This document shows, in pieces, positions 7,412-14,346 of a stretch of DNA of 25,487 nt. Source of the stretch: a virus; IMG/VR virus record IMGVR_UViG_3300021960_000463, positions 1 to 25,487 of that record; one strand, written 5' to 3'. The position numbers were made by a program, and so were the translations under genes. Positions within the stretch are counted from its first letter, which is position 1. Each line of letters opens with the position of its first letter. The notes under the pieces were generated by a model. That model searched no databases. It had not been told where the DNA came from and was given only the letters and a program-made list of their open reading frames with translations.

Positions 7412-7908
7412 CGCACAATACCAGTAATTTGAACCGCATATCTATCAGTCATACTAAAATTATAAAAAGCGTGTTCATCATCATATCTCCAGTAAAAACA
7501 TTCACCAGCATTCCATTTACAATATGCAGTATCTTTAACCTGTAGGATTTGTCCAGGAGAACTATCCTCCAACATTACCATACACCTTATAACTTTCTTA
7601 GAATCGACTTTATTTAATTCTATGTACTTTCCATACAAATCGGTGTGAAGTGGCAAATACTGTCCAGGTTTAAAATAATTAACGGCAGCAGCAACGTTGT
7701 CCAAATCTGAGAAATGAGGAATAATATAATTTTCCACACAATTAGGCATAGGATTTGGCATCTGATATTTGTAAATAGACAGTTTCTGTTTACTGTGACC
7801 AGAATGCAAATATTTTCTTACTAGTTCCTCATCCTTATGTGTAGATAGAATATAGTCGAGACCATGAAATTCTCTTATGTCCCAATTTGGTCTTATGTGC
7901 GTGATCAT
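7408..7908 (-). CDS. 2OG-Fe(II) oxygenase-like protein (HTD type)
   Basis: I choose the ATG at 7908, which overlaps the previous stop as ATGA, giving 166 residues. An earlier ATG at 7956 would overlap the aminotransferase by 52 bases. The metal motif appears as YLPLHTDLYGKY (HxD), and the distal His and 2-oxoglutarate Arg in EHAFYNFSMTDRYAVQITG. The strand between (GQILQVKDTAYCKWNAGECFYW) fits the core jelly roll. The shape resembles aspartyl/asparaginyl-hydroxylase-like or small phage hydroxylases. It lies between the aminotransferase and amidinotransferase genes in the glycan cluster, so it may hydroxylate a cluster product or a fibre residue. Confidence 0.75.
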   Translation of the reverse strand: MITHIRPNWDIREFHGLDYILSTHKDEELVRKYLHSGHSKQKLSIYKYQMPNPMPNCVENYIIPHFSDLDNVAAAVNYFKPGQYLPLHTDLYGKYIELNKVDSKKVIRCMVMLEDSSPGQILQVKDTAYCKWNAGECFYWRYDDEHAFYNFSMTDRYAVQITGIVR

Positions 7909-8492
7909 TTGAATACAGACATCTCCTTTAACTCTGGGTAATCCCTGGCCGTCCATTTTTTTGCCGGAGATTTTTTTCGACTTTTTAGTAGCTCAATACC
8001 GATTTTCGCCACCTCTGGTGTCATGTAGTAATGATAACCGATACTAGTTATGTCTTGTTCAGCCCATGGACGAGAAAGATCACGACCATCATAAGACATC
8101 TTCTTTAACGCATCACGATCATCCTTATTTTGCAGGAGAATCATTCCACCACGACCAAGGTTCAAATGTTTCTTGAATTGAAAACTAAGACACATGAAGG
8201 TATTTGGAAGATATGAACCTTCTTCCCAAAGAACTGCAGCATCAATAATTGTACTGTTTCCGAGATGATAATAGTCAGACCACTCATCTTCTTTCCATTC
8301 CCAATTTAAACCAAGTTTCATACACGTCATTGGAACTGAAATATACGTTCTTGTTGGGATGGTAATATTATTATATCCAGTATATCTCAAACACAGTTCG
8401 ATAGCATGAGTACAACAGTCAGTAGCAACTGCATACGGAGAACCGAAGAACTCAGCAATTTGTGACTCAAATTCAGTAACGTACTCAAACAT
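7905..8492 (-). CDS. Short DegT/DnrJ/EryC1/StrS-type aminotransferase
   Basis: The ATG at 8492 gives 195 residues; a TTG at 8513 is the only longer choice. PLP-fold signatures of the sugar aminotransferase family are present: FFGSPYAVATDCCTHAIEL (N-terminal phosphate-binding region), IPTRTYISV, the Asp of STIIDAAVLW (Asp 84) that contacts the pyridine nitrogen, and the lysine of LSFQFKKHLNLGRGGM (Lys 108). YHYYMTPEVAKIGIELLKSR matches the 'NYRMTeiqAAiGl.QL..l..' segment. Full-length members have about 370 residues. This one stops right after that segment and so lacks the C-terminal domain. It may still make an amino sugar, need a partner, or be a remnant. The frame shows no internal damage. 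Confidence 0.85.
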   Translation of the reverse strand: MFEYVTEFESQIAEFFGSPYAVATDCCTHAIELCLRYTGYNNITIPTRTYISVPMTCMKLGLNWEWKEDEWSDYYHLGNSTIIDAAVLWEEGSYLPNTFMCLSFQFKKHLNLGRGGMILLQNKDDRDALKKMSYDGRDLSRPWAEQDITSIGYHYYMTPEVAKIGIELLKSRKKSPAKKWTARDYPELKEMSVFK

Positions 8493-9348
8493 CTTCCAGT
8501 TCCCTCGGAACAATTATTCTATCATTTGGTTTACCATAAGTAAAGAACTCTTCTAGAGTGTAATCATCTCTTAGTTCTGTCCACCACTTCATACAAGCTT
8601 TATAAGAAAACTCCAGGTCAACTCTTTCTTTTTTTCTATCAATATTTTGAGCCCAACTTCCGAGATTTTGATTGACAGAAATTAAGGGCATACAATAAGT
8701 CTTTCCGTTGTGACCAAGAAAATAATCTGTAGTGAAGTTGGGCATATTCAACCCAGCATAAGACCACTTATAATTGGAATGTTTTTGGGAAAGATCAAAC
8801 TTACCATCCTTGTAGTGGAGACTTATAATCTTCTCCGCATACCTTCTATTGATTAATGAAGCACCAGTATCATGACCGGATAAGATTGGATGTAGGAAAC
8901 ATGGCATGAGTTTTTCATTTTCAAAACTCATTTGAATACAATCCCAATCATAAGGAATATTATTCATCAAATATTCCCAATCAAAATGCCAGTATTCAAT
9001 GAAACTGAGATCGTAATCATCCTCCATGATGATTACATAAGGATCATTCGTAGTCTCTAACCAGTTTTTGATGTTTACTAAGTGAGCAAGAGTTATAGAC
9101 AGTTCTGCAATGTGCCAATTTTTTCTCTTGTATCCTTCTGGAAAAGGATTCAAAATAACTAAGTCTTTCCAATAGTCTTCATAAGTAGAGAGTTGATACT
9201 TTGACCCAGAGACCACAGTGTAGTCTTTGATTCCCCAATAATCATACTGAGTCTCAGCATATTCTCTTTTATCTGGCCTTTCATCAATGGTCGCAAGAAT
9301 GATTGGAGGAAGTCCTTTGAGTTTATTTTTTAGATTCATGAGTGACAT
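8485..9348 (-). CDS. GT25-like glycosyltransferase, copy 2 (type B)
   Basis: The product is 287 residues with the GT25 layout, but its first motif is altered: ILATIDERPDKREY replaces the usual YYLNLD.R.DR. The acidic site is intact (VIIMEDDYDLSFIEYWHFDW), followed by IPYDWDCIQMSF and LINRRYAEKI. These features pair it with the copy at 10131-10943. Its C-terminus TLEEFFTYGKPNDR instead matches the type A copy at 5592-6452, at the DNA level too, suggesting exchange between copies. Two in-frame ATG codons (9348 and 9339) could start it. The altered first strand might change donor use. Confidence 0.83.
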   Translation of the reverse strand: MSLMNLKNKLKGLPPIILATIDERPDKREYAETQYDYWGIKDYTVVSGSKYQLSTYEDYWKDLVILNPFPEGYKRKNWHIAELSITLAHLVNIKNWLETTNDPYVIIMEDDYDLSFIEYWHFDWEYLMNNIPYDWDCIQMSFENEKLMPCFLHPILSGHDTGASLINRRYAEKIISLHYKDGKFDLSQKHSNYKWSYAGLNMPNFTTDYFLGHNGKTYCMPLISVNQNLGSWAQNIDRKKERVDLEFSYKACMKWWTELRDDYTLEEFFTYGKPNDRIIVPRELEDV

Positions 9349-10147
9349 CCAGAATTAATTTCTTTCTCTTAGAGGAATTCAAGTAAAAGAGATCGTCCAA
9401 AGTATATTGTGAGGATTTTGTTTTCCACCAATCTAGAACCAATTTATCACAAGTTCTTGACATGACATTTACATTACCATTCCTAAGGCCATCACTTATG
9501 AAGTTGTAATTAGTAGTAAGTGTTGGAATTGAATAAGTCACTCCTATCTGATAGAGAACAAAGTCTACAGACTGATAGTGATACTCTGGCCAATTTTCAT
9601 TATATCCATAATTAGAATATAATTTGAATTTATTATCTATGTAATGAAGTTTGATTAGTTTTTCTGCATATGACCTATTGATCAGTACACATCCTGTAGA
9701 GTGATTATTATGTGTCCACTTGGAAAGATTCATCTTAATGAAGTTCTCACCAATAATGTGTAGCTGAACGCACTCCCAGTTGCAAGGTAAACTATCAACT
9801 AAAGTTTTCCAGTCAAAGTTCCAATACTCAACGGCATCAAAACACAAATCATCTTCGACTATCAGACAAGTCTCAGACTCATTGGAATTATACCAATCAA
9901 TTATACCATGAATCCTATCAACTAAAGTGGCAAGAAACCATACCTCAGTGCGAAGTCTATCTGTTATGACTCTTGACCTCCATTCTTCATAATTATCTAC
10001 AGAATATCTCGAAGAGTTAACTCTATGATAATTAGTTATCCCATAGTCAGAGAATTGTTTCTCTATATGTTCTCTCCGATCTATTCTGTTATCTAGATTA
10101 AAATAATATATTGGCGGAAGACCAACCAACTTAGTCTTCGTCATCAT
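9323..10147 (-). CDS. GT25-like glycosyltransferase, copy 3 (type A)
   Basis: This 274-residue GT25-like protein has YYFNLDNRIDRREH as the nucleotide-sugar strand and CLIVEDDLCFDAVEYWNFDW as the acidic site. NWECVQL and LINRSYAEKLIKLHY follow. It is closest in the window to the copy at 5592-6452. The C-terminus differs (TLDDLFYLNSSKRKK instead of the FFTYGKPND ending) and ends in a basic tail. It overlaps its neighbours on both sides by 17-26 bases, showing tight translational coupling. Substrate unknown. Confidence 0.84.
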   Translation of the reverse strand: MMTKTKLVGLPPIYYFNLDNRIDRREHIEKQFSDYGITNYHRVNSSRYSVDNYEEWRSRVITDRLRTEVWFLATLVDRIHGIIDWYNSNESETCLIVEDDLCFDAVEYWNFDWKTLVDSLPCNWECVQLHIIGENFIKMNLSKWTHNNHSTGCVLINRSYAEKLIKLHYIDNKFKLYSNYGYNENWPEYHYQSVDFVLYQIGVTYSIPTLTTNYNFISDGLRNGNVNVMSRTCDKLVLDWWKTKSSQYTLDDLFYLNSSKRKKLILDVTHESKK

Positions 10148-10943
10148 GATATGTTTTTACACGTTCTATCATTTTATAATCGTGTTCTTTACTATAAGAA
10201 AAGAAATCATCCAAAGTAAAATTATCTCTCTTGTTCTGCCACCAATCATAGTAGATATCTCTACAGAGAAAATGATGTTTCTTAGGTACTTTGTCTAGAT
10301 AAGGATTCTGAGTTATCAAAGGTATTTGATATGTTTTACCAAGAAAAGGAATATGTTCATCCAGTGAGACGACACGATATCCAGTGTCAAATGGATGAGG
10401 ACCATACTTTCTAATCAACATGTACTTGTCTTTAACATAGTGCAGATTGATCAACTTCTGAGCAAAATGTCTATTGATTAATATTGGCCCGTATCCAGTC
10501 CACCTATCTTTCGGGGACAAAAAGAACATAAGATAATGTTGAGATTCGAATCCTAATTGAACGCAATCCCAATCGTATGGGATTCTTTTCATCAGATATT
10601 CCCAGTCAAAGTGCCAATACTCTATCAGATTTAAATCGTAATCATCCTCAAAAAGGATCAGATGTTTTTCATCGGTAGTATCAAGCCAATGTTTAATGAT
10701 CTCAAGAGTAGACAGAGTGATTGCAGATATCAATCTCTGACCTCTTCTATTAATAGCTTGTGGAAAATGCAACTTGTCTTTCCAACTATCATAGTCATCA
10801 ACAAGGTACTTTGATCCGGAGAATCTTTTTACATTTGTAAGATTCCACTTATCAAATTGTTTTTCCATATATCTTCTTCTATCTACTTCTGAATCTAGAT
10901 TTAGATAGTAAATGCTTGGAATTCCCTTGAGTTTATCAGACAT
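10131..10943 (-). CDS. GT25-like glycosyltransferase, copy 4 (type B)
   Basis: This 270-residue protein starts with GIPSIYYLNLDSEVDRRRY and carries LILFEDDYDLNLIEYWHFDW at the metal site. IPYDWDCVQLGF and LINRHFAQKLINLHY follow. It matches copy 2 (8485-9348) over the EDDYDL to DWDC stretch almost residue for residue. The end reads TLDDFFSYSKEHD, then an acidic HDDED tail. It is the first GT25 gene of the run and starts within the last codons of the two-domain oxygenase gene. Confidence 0.84.
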   Translation of the reverse strand: MSDKLKGIPSIYYLNLDSEVDRRRYMEKQFDKWNLTNVKRFSGSKYLVDDYDSWKDKLHFPQAINRRGQRLISAITLSTLEIIKHWLDTTDEKHLILFEDDYDLNLIEYWHFDWEYLMKRIPYDWDCVQLGFESQHYLMFFLSPKDRWTGYGPILINRHFAQKLINLHYVKDKYMLIRKYGPHPFDTGYRVVSLDEHIPFLGKTYQIPLITQNPYLDKVPKKHHFLCRDIYYDWWQNKRDNFTLDDFFSYSKEHDYKMIERVKTYHDDED

Positions 10944-12123
10944 ACCAGGTGATAATAGAATAACGAGTTCCAGAAGTTACTGGTAAAATTTCATGAGGGA
11001 ACATAAAGTTTGAGGGGAACATCACGATAGATCCTTTACCACCTCTTATCATAATTTCTCTATCAAAAAATGCAAATTCACCACCCTCATAGTCATCATT
11101 GAGTAGGAAAGAACAACTTACAGATCTCTGTTGGGCTTTGAAAGAGTCGGTATGTTGAATATAAAATTGACCAGTTCTATATCTCAAAAGATCATATCCG
11201 GTGTCACTTTCCGAAGCAACTTCAGGAAATAATTTCCTATATTCATTTATTGCATTTGAAGCACAAATATAGAAATCATTATCTAATTGTCTTCTCACTT
11301 CTGGGTTCTGTTCGACTACCACTTCTTGTGAAATATTAACAATATCGCAATTTCTGATTTCGCTATTGGTATCACCATAACCTATGCTAGTAGGAGTCCA
11401 AAAAGAACACTCACGATATTCTTCTAGTATTCTATCACAGAGTTCTTCTGGAACAACATTTTCCAATGTGAAAATGTAATCTTCTAAACTTTTTTTACCA
11501 TTTGCAGAAGAAACTATTCTTTCTGGTTCTTTTTCTTCAGATACGGGTTCTTCCACAACTGATTTTTTTTCCTCTGGTTTAGTATTTTCTTGAAGTTTAT
11601 CGAAGTATGCATAAGAACAGTCTCCACGACTCCTAACGTAATGTAGGAATACCTGAGTGTAATATTCTCCACCATACTCTTCTCTCCAATGTGGGGCTTT
11701 CTTTCCCAGATAAACCATAGCTTCTCCAGGATTAAGATCCACCTTAACCTCTTCACCAGATGGAGTCTCGATCCATATTGGCCAAGTTTGGTCACCATGA
11801 AGATGGAGAGTCAGTGAAATTTCACAAGCATCCCTATCCGTATGTCTCGTTAAAACACTACCATTTTTATAAATTCTAGCGTAACTATAGGTAGGCAATA
11901 CAGTTTCACCAATTGCCTTGGAAACTTCTGGAGTCTTTTCGCAAAGCAATTCTAGAAAAGGAGTATAGTTATAAGTAGAAAAAGAGTTTGGAGCCTGAGG
12001 ATCTCCATCTATATTATTTTCCTTACAGTATTTTGTAAATTCAAAAGAAAGTTTTGAAGCCCTATCTTTTGAAATAAAGTCGTGAAGAATAATGTAGTTA
12101 TTGTCTTCTAAAGTTTTTTTCAT
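10936..12123 (-). CDS. Two-domain 2OG-Fe(II) oxygenase / prolyl-4-hydroxylase-like
   Basis: From the ATG at 12123 (a TTG at 12129 is less likely) the protein has 395 residues and two oxygenase domains. Domain 1 (about 1-175) shows RHTDRDACEISLTLHL (His94, Asp96) and APHWREEYGGEYYTQVFLHYV (His145). An acidic, Lys/Glu-rich linker follows (about 180-212). Domain 2 (213-395) is P4H-like, with QFYIQHTDSFK (His324, Asp326), MFPHEILPVTSGTRYSIITW (His377, Arg387) and SFLLNDDYEGGEFAF. The family uses 2-oxoglutarate and O2 to hydroxylate proline, lysine or sugars. Since some GT25 enzymes glycosylate hydroxylysine, a hydroxylate-then-glycosylate pathway on a protein is conceivable (inference). Confidence 0.87.
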   Translation of the reverse strand: MKKTLEDNNYIILHDFISKDRASKLSFEFTKYCKENNIDGDPQAPNSFSTYNYTPFLELLCEKTPEVSKAIGETVLPTYSYARIYKNGSVLTRHTDRDACEISLTLHLHGDQTWPIWIETPSGEEVKVDLNPGEAMVYLGKKAPHWREEYGGEYYTQVFLHYVRSRGDCSYAYFDKLQENTKPEEKKSVVEEPVSEEKEPERIVSSANGKKSLEDYIFTLENVVPEELCDRILEEYRECSFWTPTSIGYGDTNSEIRNCDIVNISQEVVVEQNPEVRRQLDNDFYICASNAINEYRKLFPEVASESDTGYDLLRYRTGQFYIQHTDSFKAQQRSVSCSFLLNDDYEGGEFAFFDREIMIRGGKGSIVMFPSNFMFPHEILPVTSGTRYSIITWYV

Positions 12124-12138
12124 AATCAAAAATCAGGT

Positions 12139-12594
12139 TCAAATTTCTTTCAAAAGTTCCTCAATGTCGTAGTAAAGATCTTCTTCTTCTTCACTTTCTT
12201 CGGTATCTTCTTCACCTTCTTCTTTTGGATTATATGCAAGGTGAGTTCTGTTAAAGTCAAGCATTGTTTCTTGCATTGCCGCGTCCAGTTCTTTCTGCAT
12301 TCTAGCGGCAGATTCTTCTTCGAGTCTTATGAACTCAAGTTCTTGATCACGTTTTTCTTGCCACTGACTAATAGCCTTTAAAAAAGAAACCACATTGTCT
12401 ATACCGAAACTAGTAATTGGAACTGGATGTGCAGGTCCAACAAACTCTACCTCGCCCTCTCCTGTTTCATCATCCCAATGAACAGCATGAATCTCTTTTC
12501 CATCAACATCTGGAATCCAAGATAGGTCAATATCAAAATAAGAGATACCGTCAACACCAACTACGTTGTCACTGGGAATTATATGCACTTTCAT
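12139..12594 (-). CDS. Possible tail-fibre assembly chaperone, 151 aa
   Basis: The N-terminus (MKVHIIPSDNVVGVDG, then SWIPDVDGKEIHAVHWDDETGEGEVEF) resembles the beta-rich opening of phage tail-assembly chaperone-like proteins, which often follow fibre genes. A long coiled-coil helix comes next (ISQWQEKRDQELEFIRLEEE up to about residue 110). The protein ends in a very acidic tail (EEGEEDTEESEEEEDLYYD). The ATG at 12594 has GGGAG upstream. Its place two genes after the fibre proteins supports the chaperone idea, but I have no firm family match. Confidence 0.6.
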   Translation of the reverse strand: MKVHIIPSDNVVGVDGISYFDIDLSWIPDVDGKEIHAVHWDDETGEGEVEFVGPAHPVPITSFGIDNVVSFLKAISQWQEKRDQELEFIRLEEESAARMQKELDAAMQETMLDFNRTHLAYNPKEEGEEDTEESEEEEDLYYDIEELLKEI

Positions 12595-12597
12595 ATC

Positions 12598-12951
12598 TTA
12601 TTCTCCCGATTTTGATTCTGGTAATGTGTTTGTGTTTGTACTAGTTAAGGAAGTTACGTTAACTGGCATTATGCCAGTTTGTTGAAGACCTTCAATATAT
12701 AGTTGTCTATTCTCATCATTCGATTTTACAACTTCATTTCTGAATGATTCAACGGCAGCTCCAGTCTGTCTCTGTTGTTGAGAATTTTCAATGGTTAACA
12801 TAGGCATCCAAGATACTGCACATCCCCAATGATCAACATCTTCTCCAGTGTTGGGATCCATTCCCCTAATGTGCATGTACCAAGAACATTTGTGTTCTAC
12901 ACAATCTTTCTTAATTAGAGGACAAAAATTTCCAGACTGATTCTTTTTCAT
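12598..12951 (-). CDS. Conserved phage protein with Cys cluster, 117 aa
   Basis: Near the N-terminus four cysteines are arranged as FCPLIKKDCVEHKCSWY and, later, HWGCAVSW, which could bind zinc or an Fe-S cluster. RQTGAAVESFRNEVVKSNDE forms a helix, and the C-terminal third is Thr/Ser-rich (VTSLTSTNTNT). I recall similar short proteins with the same 'NQSG.FCPLIK..C' opening near structural genes of marine phages. No enzyme function is evident. Confidence 0.75.
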   Translation of the reverse strand: MKKNQSGNFCPLIKKDCVEHKCSWYMHIRGMDPNTGEDVDHWGCAVSWMPMLTIENSQQQRQTGAAVESFRNEVVKSNDENRQLYIEGLQQTGIMPVNVTSLTSTNTNTLPESKSGE

Positions 12952-12956
12952 ATCTC

Positions 12957-12977
12957 AAAAATAATATTTTATATTAT
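12957..12977 (-). terminator. AT-rich hairpin after the fibre gene
   Basis: A 7-base stem (ATAATAT / ATATTAT) with a 3-base loop is followed on the minus strand by a T run, just after the stop of the fibre gene at 12986. The stem has no G or C, so it would be a weak terminator at best. It also overlaps a -10-like TATAAT. Confidence 0.35.
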
Positions 12978-13001
12978 AGAATAAATTAATTGAAACTGCA
13001 A
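12973..13001 (-). promoter_or_regulatory. Possible sigma70-like promoter
   Basis: A perfect -10 TATAAT (12973-12978) lies 17 bases from a poor -35 TTGCAG (12996-13001), ahead of the 117-residue gene. In such AT-rich DNA the -10 could occur by chance, so this is tentative. Confidence 0.35.
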
Positions 13002-13498
13002 ACAATAACATCCATGTACTGAAGTCTCATATCAAAAGATCCAGTAAAATTACAAGTTCCGGACCAAGGGTGATTGTGAGCTCCACCACCTCCAGTCGGG
13101 CCTGTATCTGGTGTAGAACGAGTCCAACCAGCGCCTGAACCTACATCACCACCACCAGGAGTCAACCTAGTAGCTGCATTTGGGTGAGTGTGTGATGCAA
13201 TTTGTGGGGCGGTTAAAGTATGATTACCAACACTACCAGTCATTGGTACACCTGGTTGTGATACTGGTCTAAGAGAAGTAGGAAATATAGTACTAAATGA
13301 TGATGAACCCCCAGTACCCCCACCAGTACCGCTGACTACTCGTAATGCTTTATTATTATTTGTAGTAGATTTAGTCCATCCAGTTGGAGCAGCTGCTTGG
13401 AAAAAAATACTTACAGAACTTTGCGGAATAATTCCATAATATGAATTTAGATTAGTACTATCACTAAATCTTACTCCAGATGCTGTTAAAGAAGCCAT
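12986..13498 (-). CDS. Tail-fibre/collar-type protein, copy 1 (HxH)
   Basis: This 170-residue Gly/Ser/Thr-rich protein has a short N-terminal 'SGVRFSDSTNLNS' segment, then a tail-collar-like opening (IFFQAAAPTGWTK, compare the 'APxGWL' motif of phage collar proteins). Two His-x-His sites follow (ASHTHPN near residue 103 and AHNHPWS near residue 142). In T4 short tail fibre gp12 such HxH sites bind iron on the trimer axis, so a trimeric metal-stabilised tip is likely. The end LQYMDVIVCSFN matches the adjacent paralogue. A late promoter octamer lies 35 bases upstream. It is probably a receptor-binding or decoration fibre. Confidence 0.85.
   Translation of the reverse strand: MASLTASGVRFSDSTNLNSYYGIIPQSSVSIFFQAAAPTGWTKSTTNNNKALRVVSGTGGGTGGSSSFSTIFPTSLRPVSQPGVPMTGSVGNHTLTAPQIASHTHPNAATRLTPGGGDVGSGAGWTRSTPDTGPTGGGGAHNHPWSGTCNFTGSFDMRLQYMDVIVCSFN
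13374..13405. repeat. 32-base direct repeat, copy in fibre 1
   Basis: These 32 bases are identical to 13978-14009 in the neighbouring fibre gene. They encode the shared QAAAPTGWTK region, and the identity is higher than elsewhere in the two genes. They mark a recent duplication or an exchange site. Confidence 0.8.
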
Positions 13499-13532
13499 GT
13501 TTTATATAATTTAAACGGAGGGGTTGTTGAAG

Positions 13533-13540
13533 TATTTATC
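13533..13540 (-). promoter_or_regulatory. Late promoter octamer GATAAATA
   Basis: On the minus strand this reads GATAAATA, matching the NATAAATA late motif. It lies 35 bases before the ATG of fibre copy 1 and overlaps the last codons of fibre copy 2. The position is typical for a T4-like late gene. Confidence 0.7.
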
Positions 13541-14105
13541 CATTGAAACTACAGACAAGAACATCCATATATTGAACACCCAAAGAAAAAGTTACACTTA
13601 TAGCTTTAGTTATACTAAGTGGATGGGTGTGATTTGTTGCTGGTGAAGCAGCGTTTCCTGTGACGGGTGAGGGAACATTTCTGGTCCATCCACCGGCTCT
13701 TCTAAGATCCCCACCATTCCATCCAGTAAACTGGCCAGCGGGATTGTACAGTGCTGGAACGGCAGCAACTACAAATCTACCAGGTTGTGGGTGTACGTGA
13801 GCGGGAAGATTTGGTGCAGTGAGTGGAGCCCCACCAGTGGCATTAGTTGTCTGAAGATTTCCAGCATATGCGAATGTTGGACTTAAAACTGTTGTGAATG
13901 GTTGAGTTCCGCCAGAACCACCACCACTAGTTCCACTTACAACTCTTAAAGCTTTATTGTTATGAGTAGTTTGTTTTGTCCATCCAGTTGGAGCAGCTGC
14001 TTGGAAAAACAGCATATCAGTTCCAGTAGGAATAATACCTCTTTTTGAATTTAGCGAAGTACCATCACTAAAATTTATTCCAGTTGATGTTAGTTTTGCT
14101 GCCAT
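13536..14105 (-). CDS. Tail-fibre/collar-type protein, copy 2 (HxH)
   Basis: This 189-residue paralogue of the downstream fibre gene has the same order of parts: 'SGINFSDGTSLNSKRG' opening, LFFQAAAPTGWTK, KALRVVSGT, a Gly-rich linker, LPAHVHPQP (about residue 100), NHTHPLS (about residue 163) and the ending VQYMDVLVCSFNG. The middle, between the two HxH sites, differs most in sequence and length, as expected for a receptor-binding loop region. It has its own late promoter (TATAAATA) and no clear Shine-Dalgarno sequence. It probably forms a metal-binding trimer on the tail or capsid. Confidence 0.85.
   Translation of the reverse strand: MAAKLTSTGINFSDGTSLNSKRGIIPTGTDMLFFQAAAPTGWTKQTTHNNKALRVVSGTSGGGSGGTQPFTTVLSPTFAYAGNLQTTNATGGAPLTAPNLPAHVHPQPGRFVVAAVPALYNPAGQFTGWNGGDLRRAGGWTRNVPSPVTGNAASPATNHTHPLSITKAISVTFSLGVQYMDVLVCSFNG
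13978..14009. repeat. 32-base direct repeat, copy in fibre 2
   Basis: Identical to 13374-13405, 604 bases away, in the same position of the paralogous gene. Confidence 0.8.
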
Positions 14106-14141
14106 AACTTATTTGGAGATATTAATCTTACACTTTTAGAA

Positions 14142-14149
14142 TATTTATA
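14142..14149 (-). promoter_or_regulatory. Late promoter octamer TATAAATA
   Basis: This is the exact T4 late consensus TATAAATA on the minus strand, about 37 bases upstream of the ATG of fibre copy 2, just after the stop of the preceding small gene. Confidence 0.8.
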
Positions 14150-14151
14150 AC

Positions 14152-14346
14152 TCAACACTCACCACCACATTCTCTATTTTGTTTCCAAGACTTACGAACT
14201 CGTTTCAGTTCTTTTAATTCTTCTTTAATTCTTTGATATGCAGTCTCACTATCAATTCTATCTGCCATTTCCATAGCAATGATTACATCGGTTCTTGTAC
14301 CAAAGTGTTTGAGGGCGGTCTCAAAACAATCTAGATCTTCATACAT
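14152..14346 (-). CDS. Small helical phage protein, 64 aa, Cys-rich end
   Basis: The ATG at 14346 overlaps the upstream stop; a TTG at 14373 would be longer but is unlikely. The 64 residues read as helix-rich (MYEDLDCFETALKHFG, then YQRIKEELKELKRVRKSW) and end in RECGGEC. The body resembles a small protein conserved in cyanophages. The Cys-Gly-Gly-Glu-Cys end is unusual and could bind metal or form a disulfide. Function unknown. Confidence 0.7.
   Translation of the reverse strand: MYEDLDCFETALKHFGTRTDVIIAMEMADRIDSETAYQRIKEELKELKRVRKSWKQNRECGGEC

Noticed and set aside
11514-11798. 94-residue minus-strand frame inside the two-domain oxygenase
   Set aside because: It overlaps a gene with intact catalytic motifs in another frame and has Lys/Trp-rich shadow composition.
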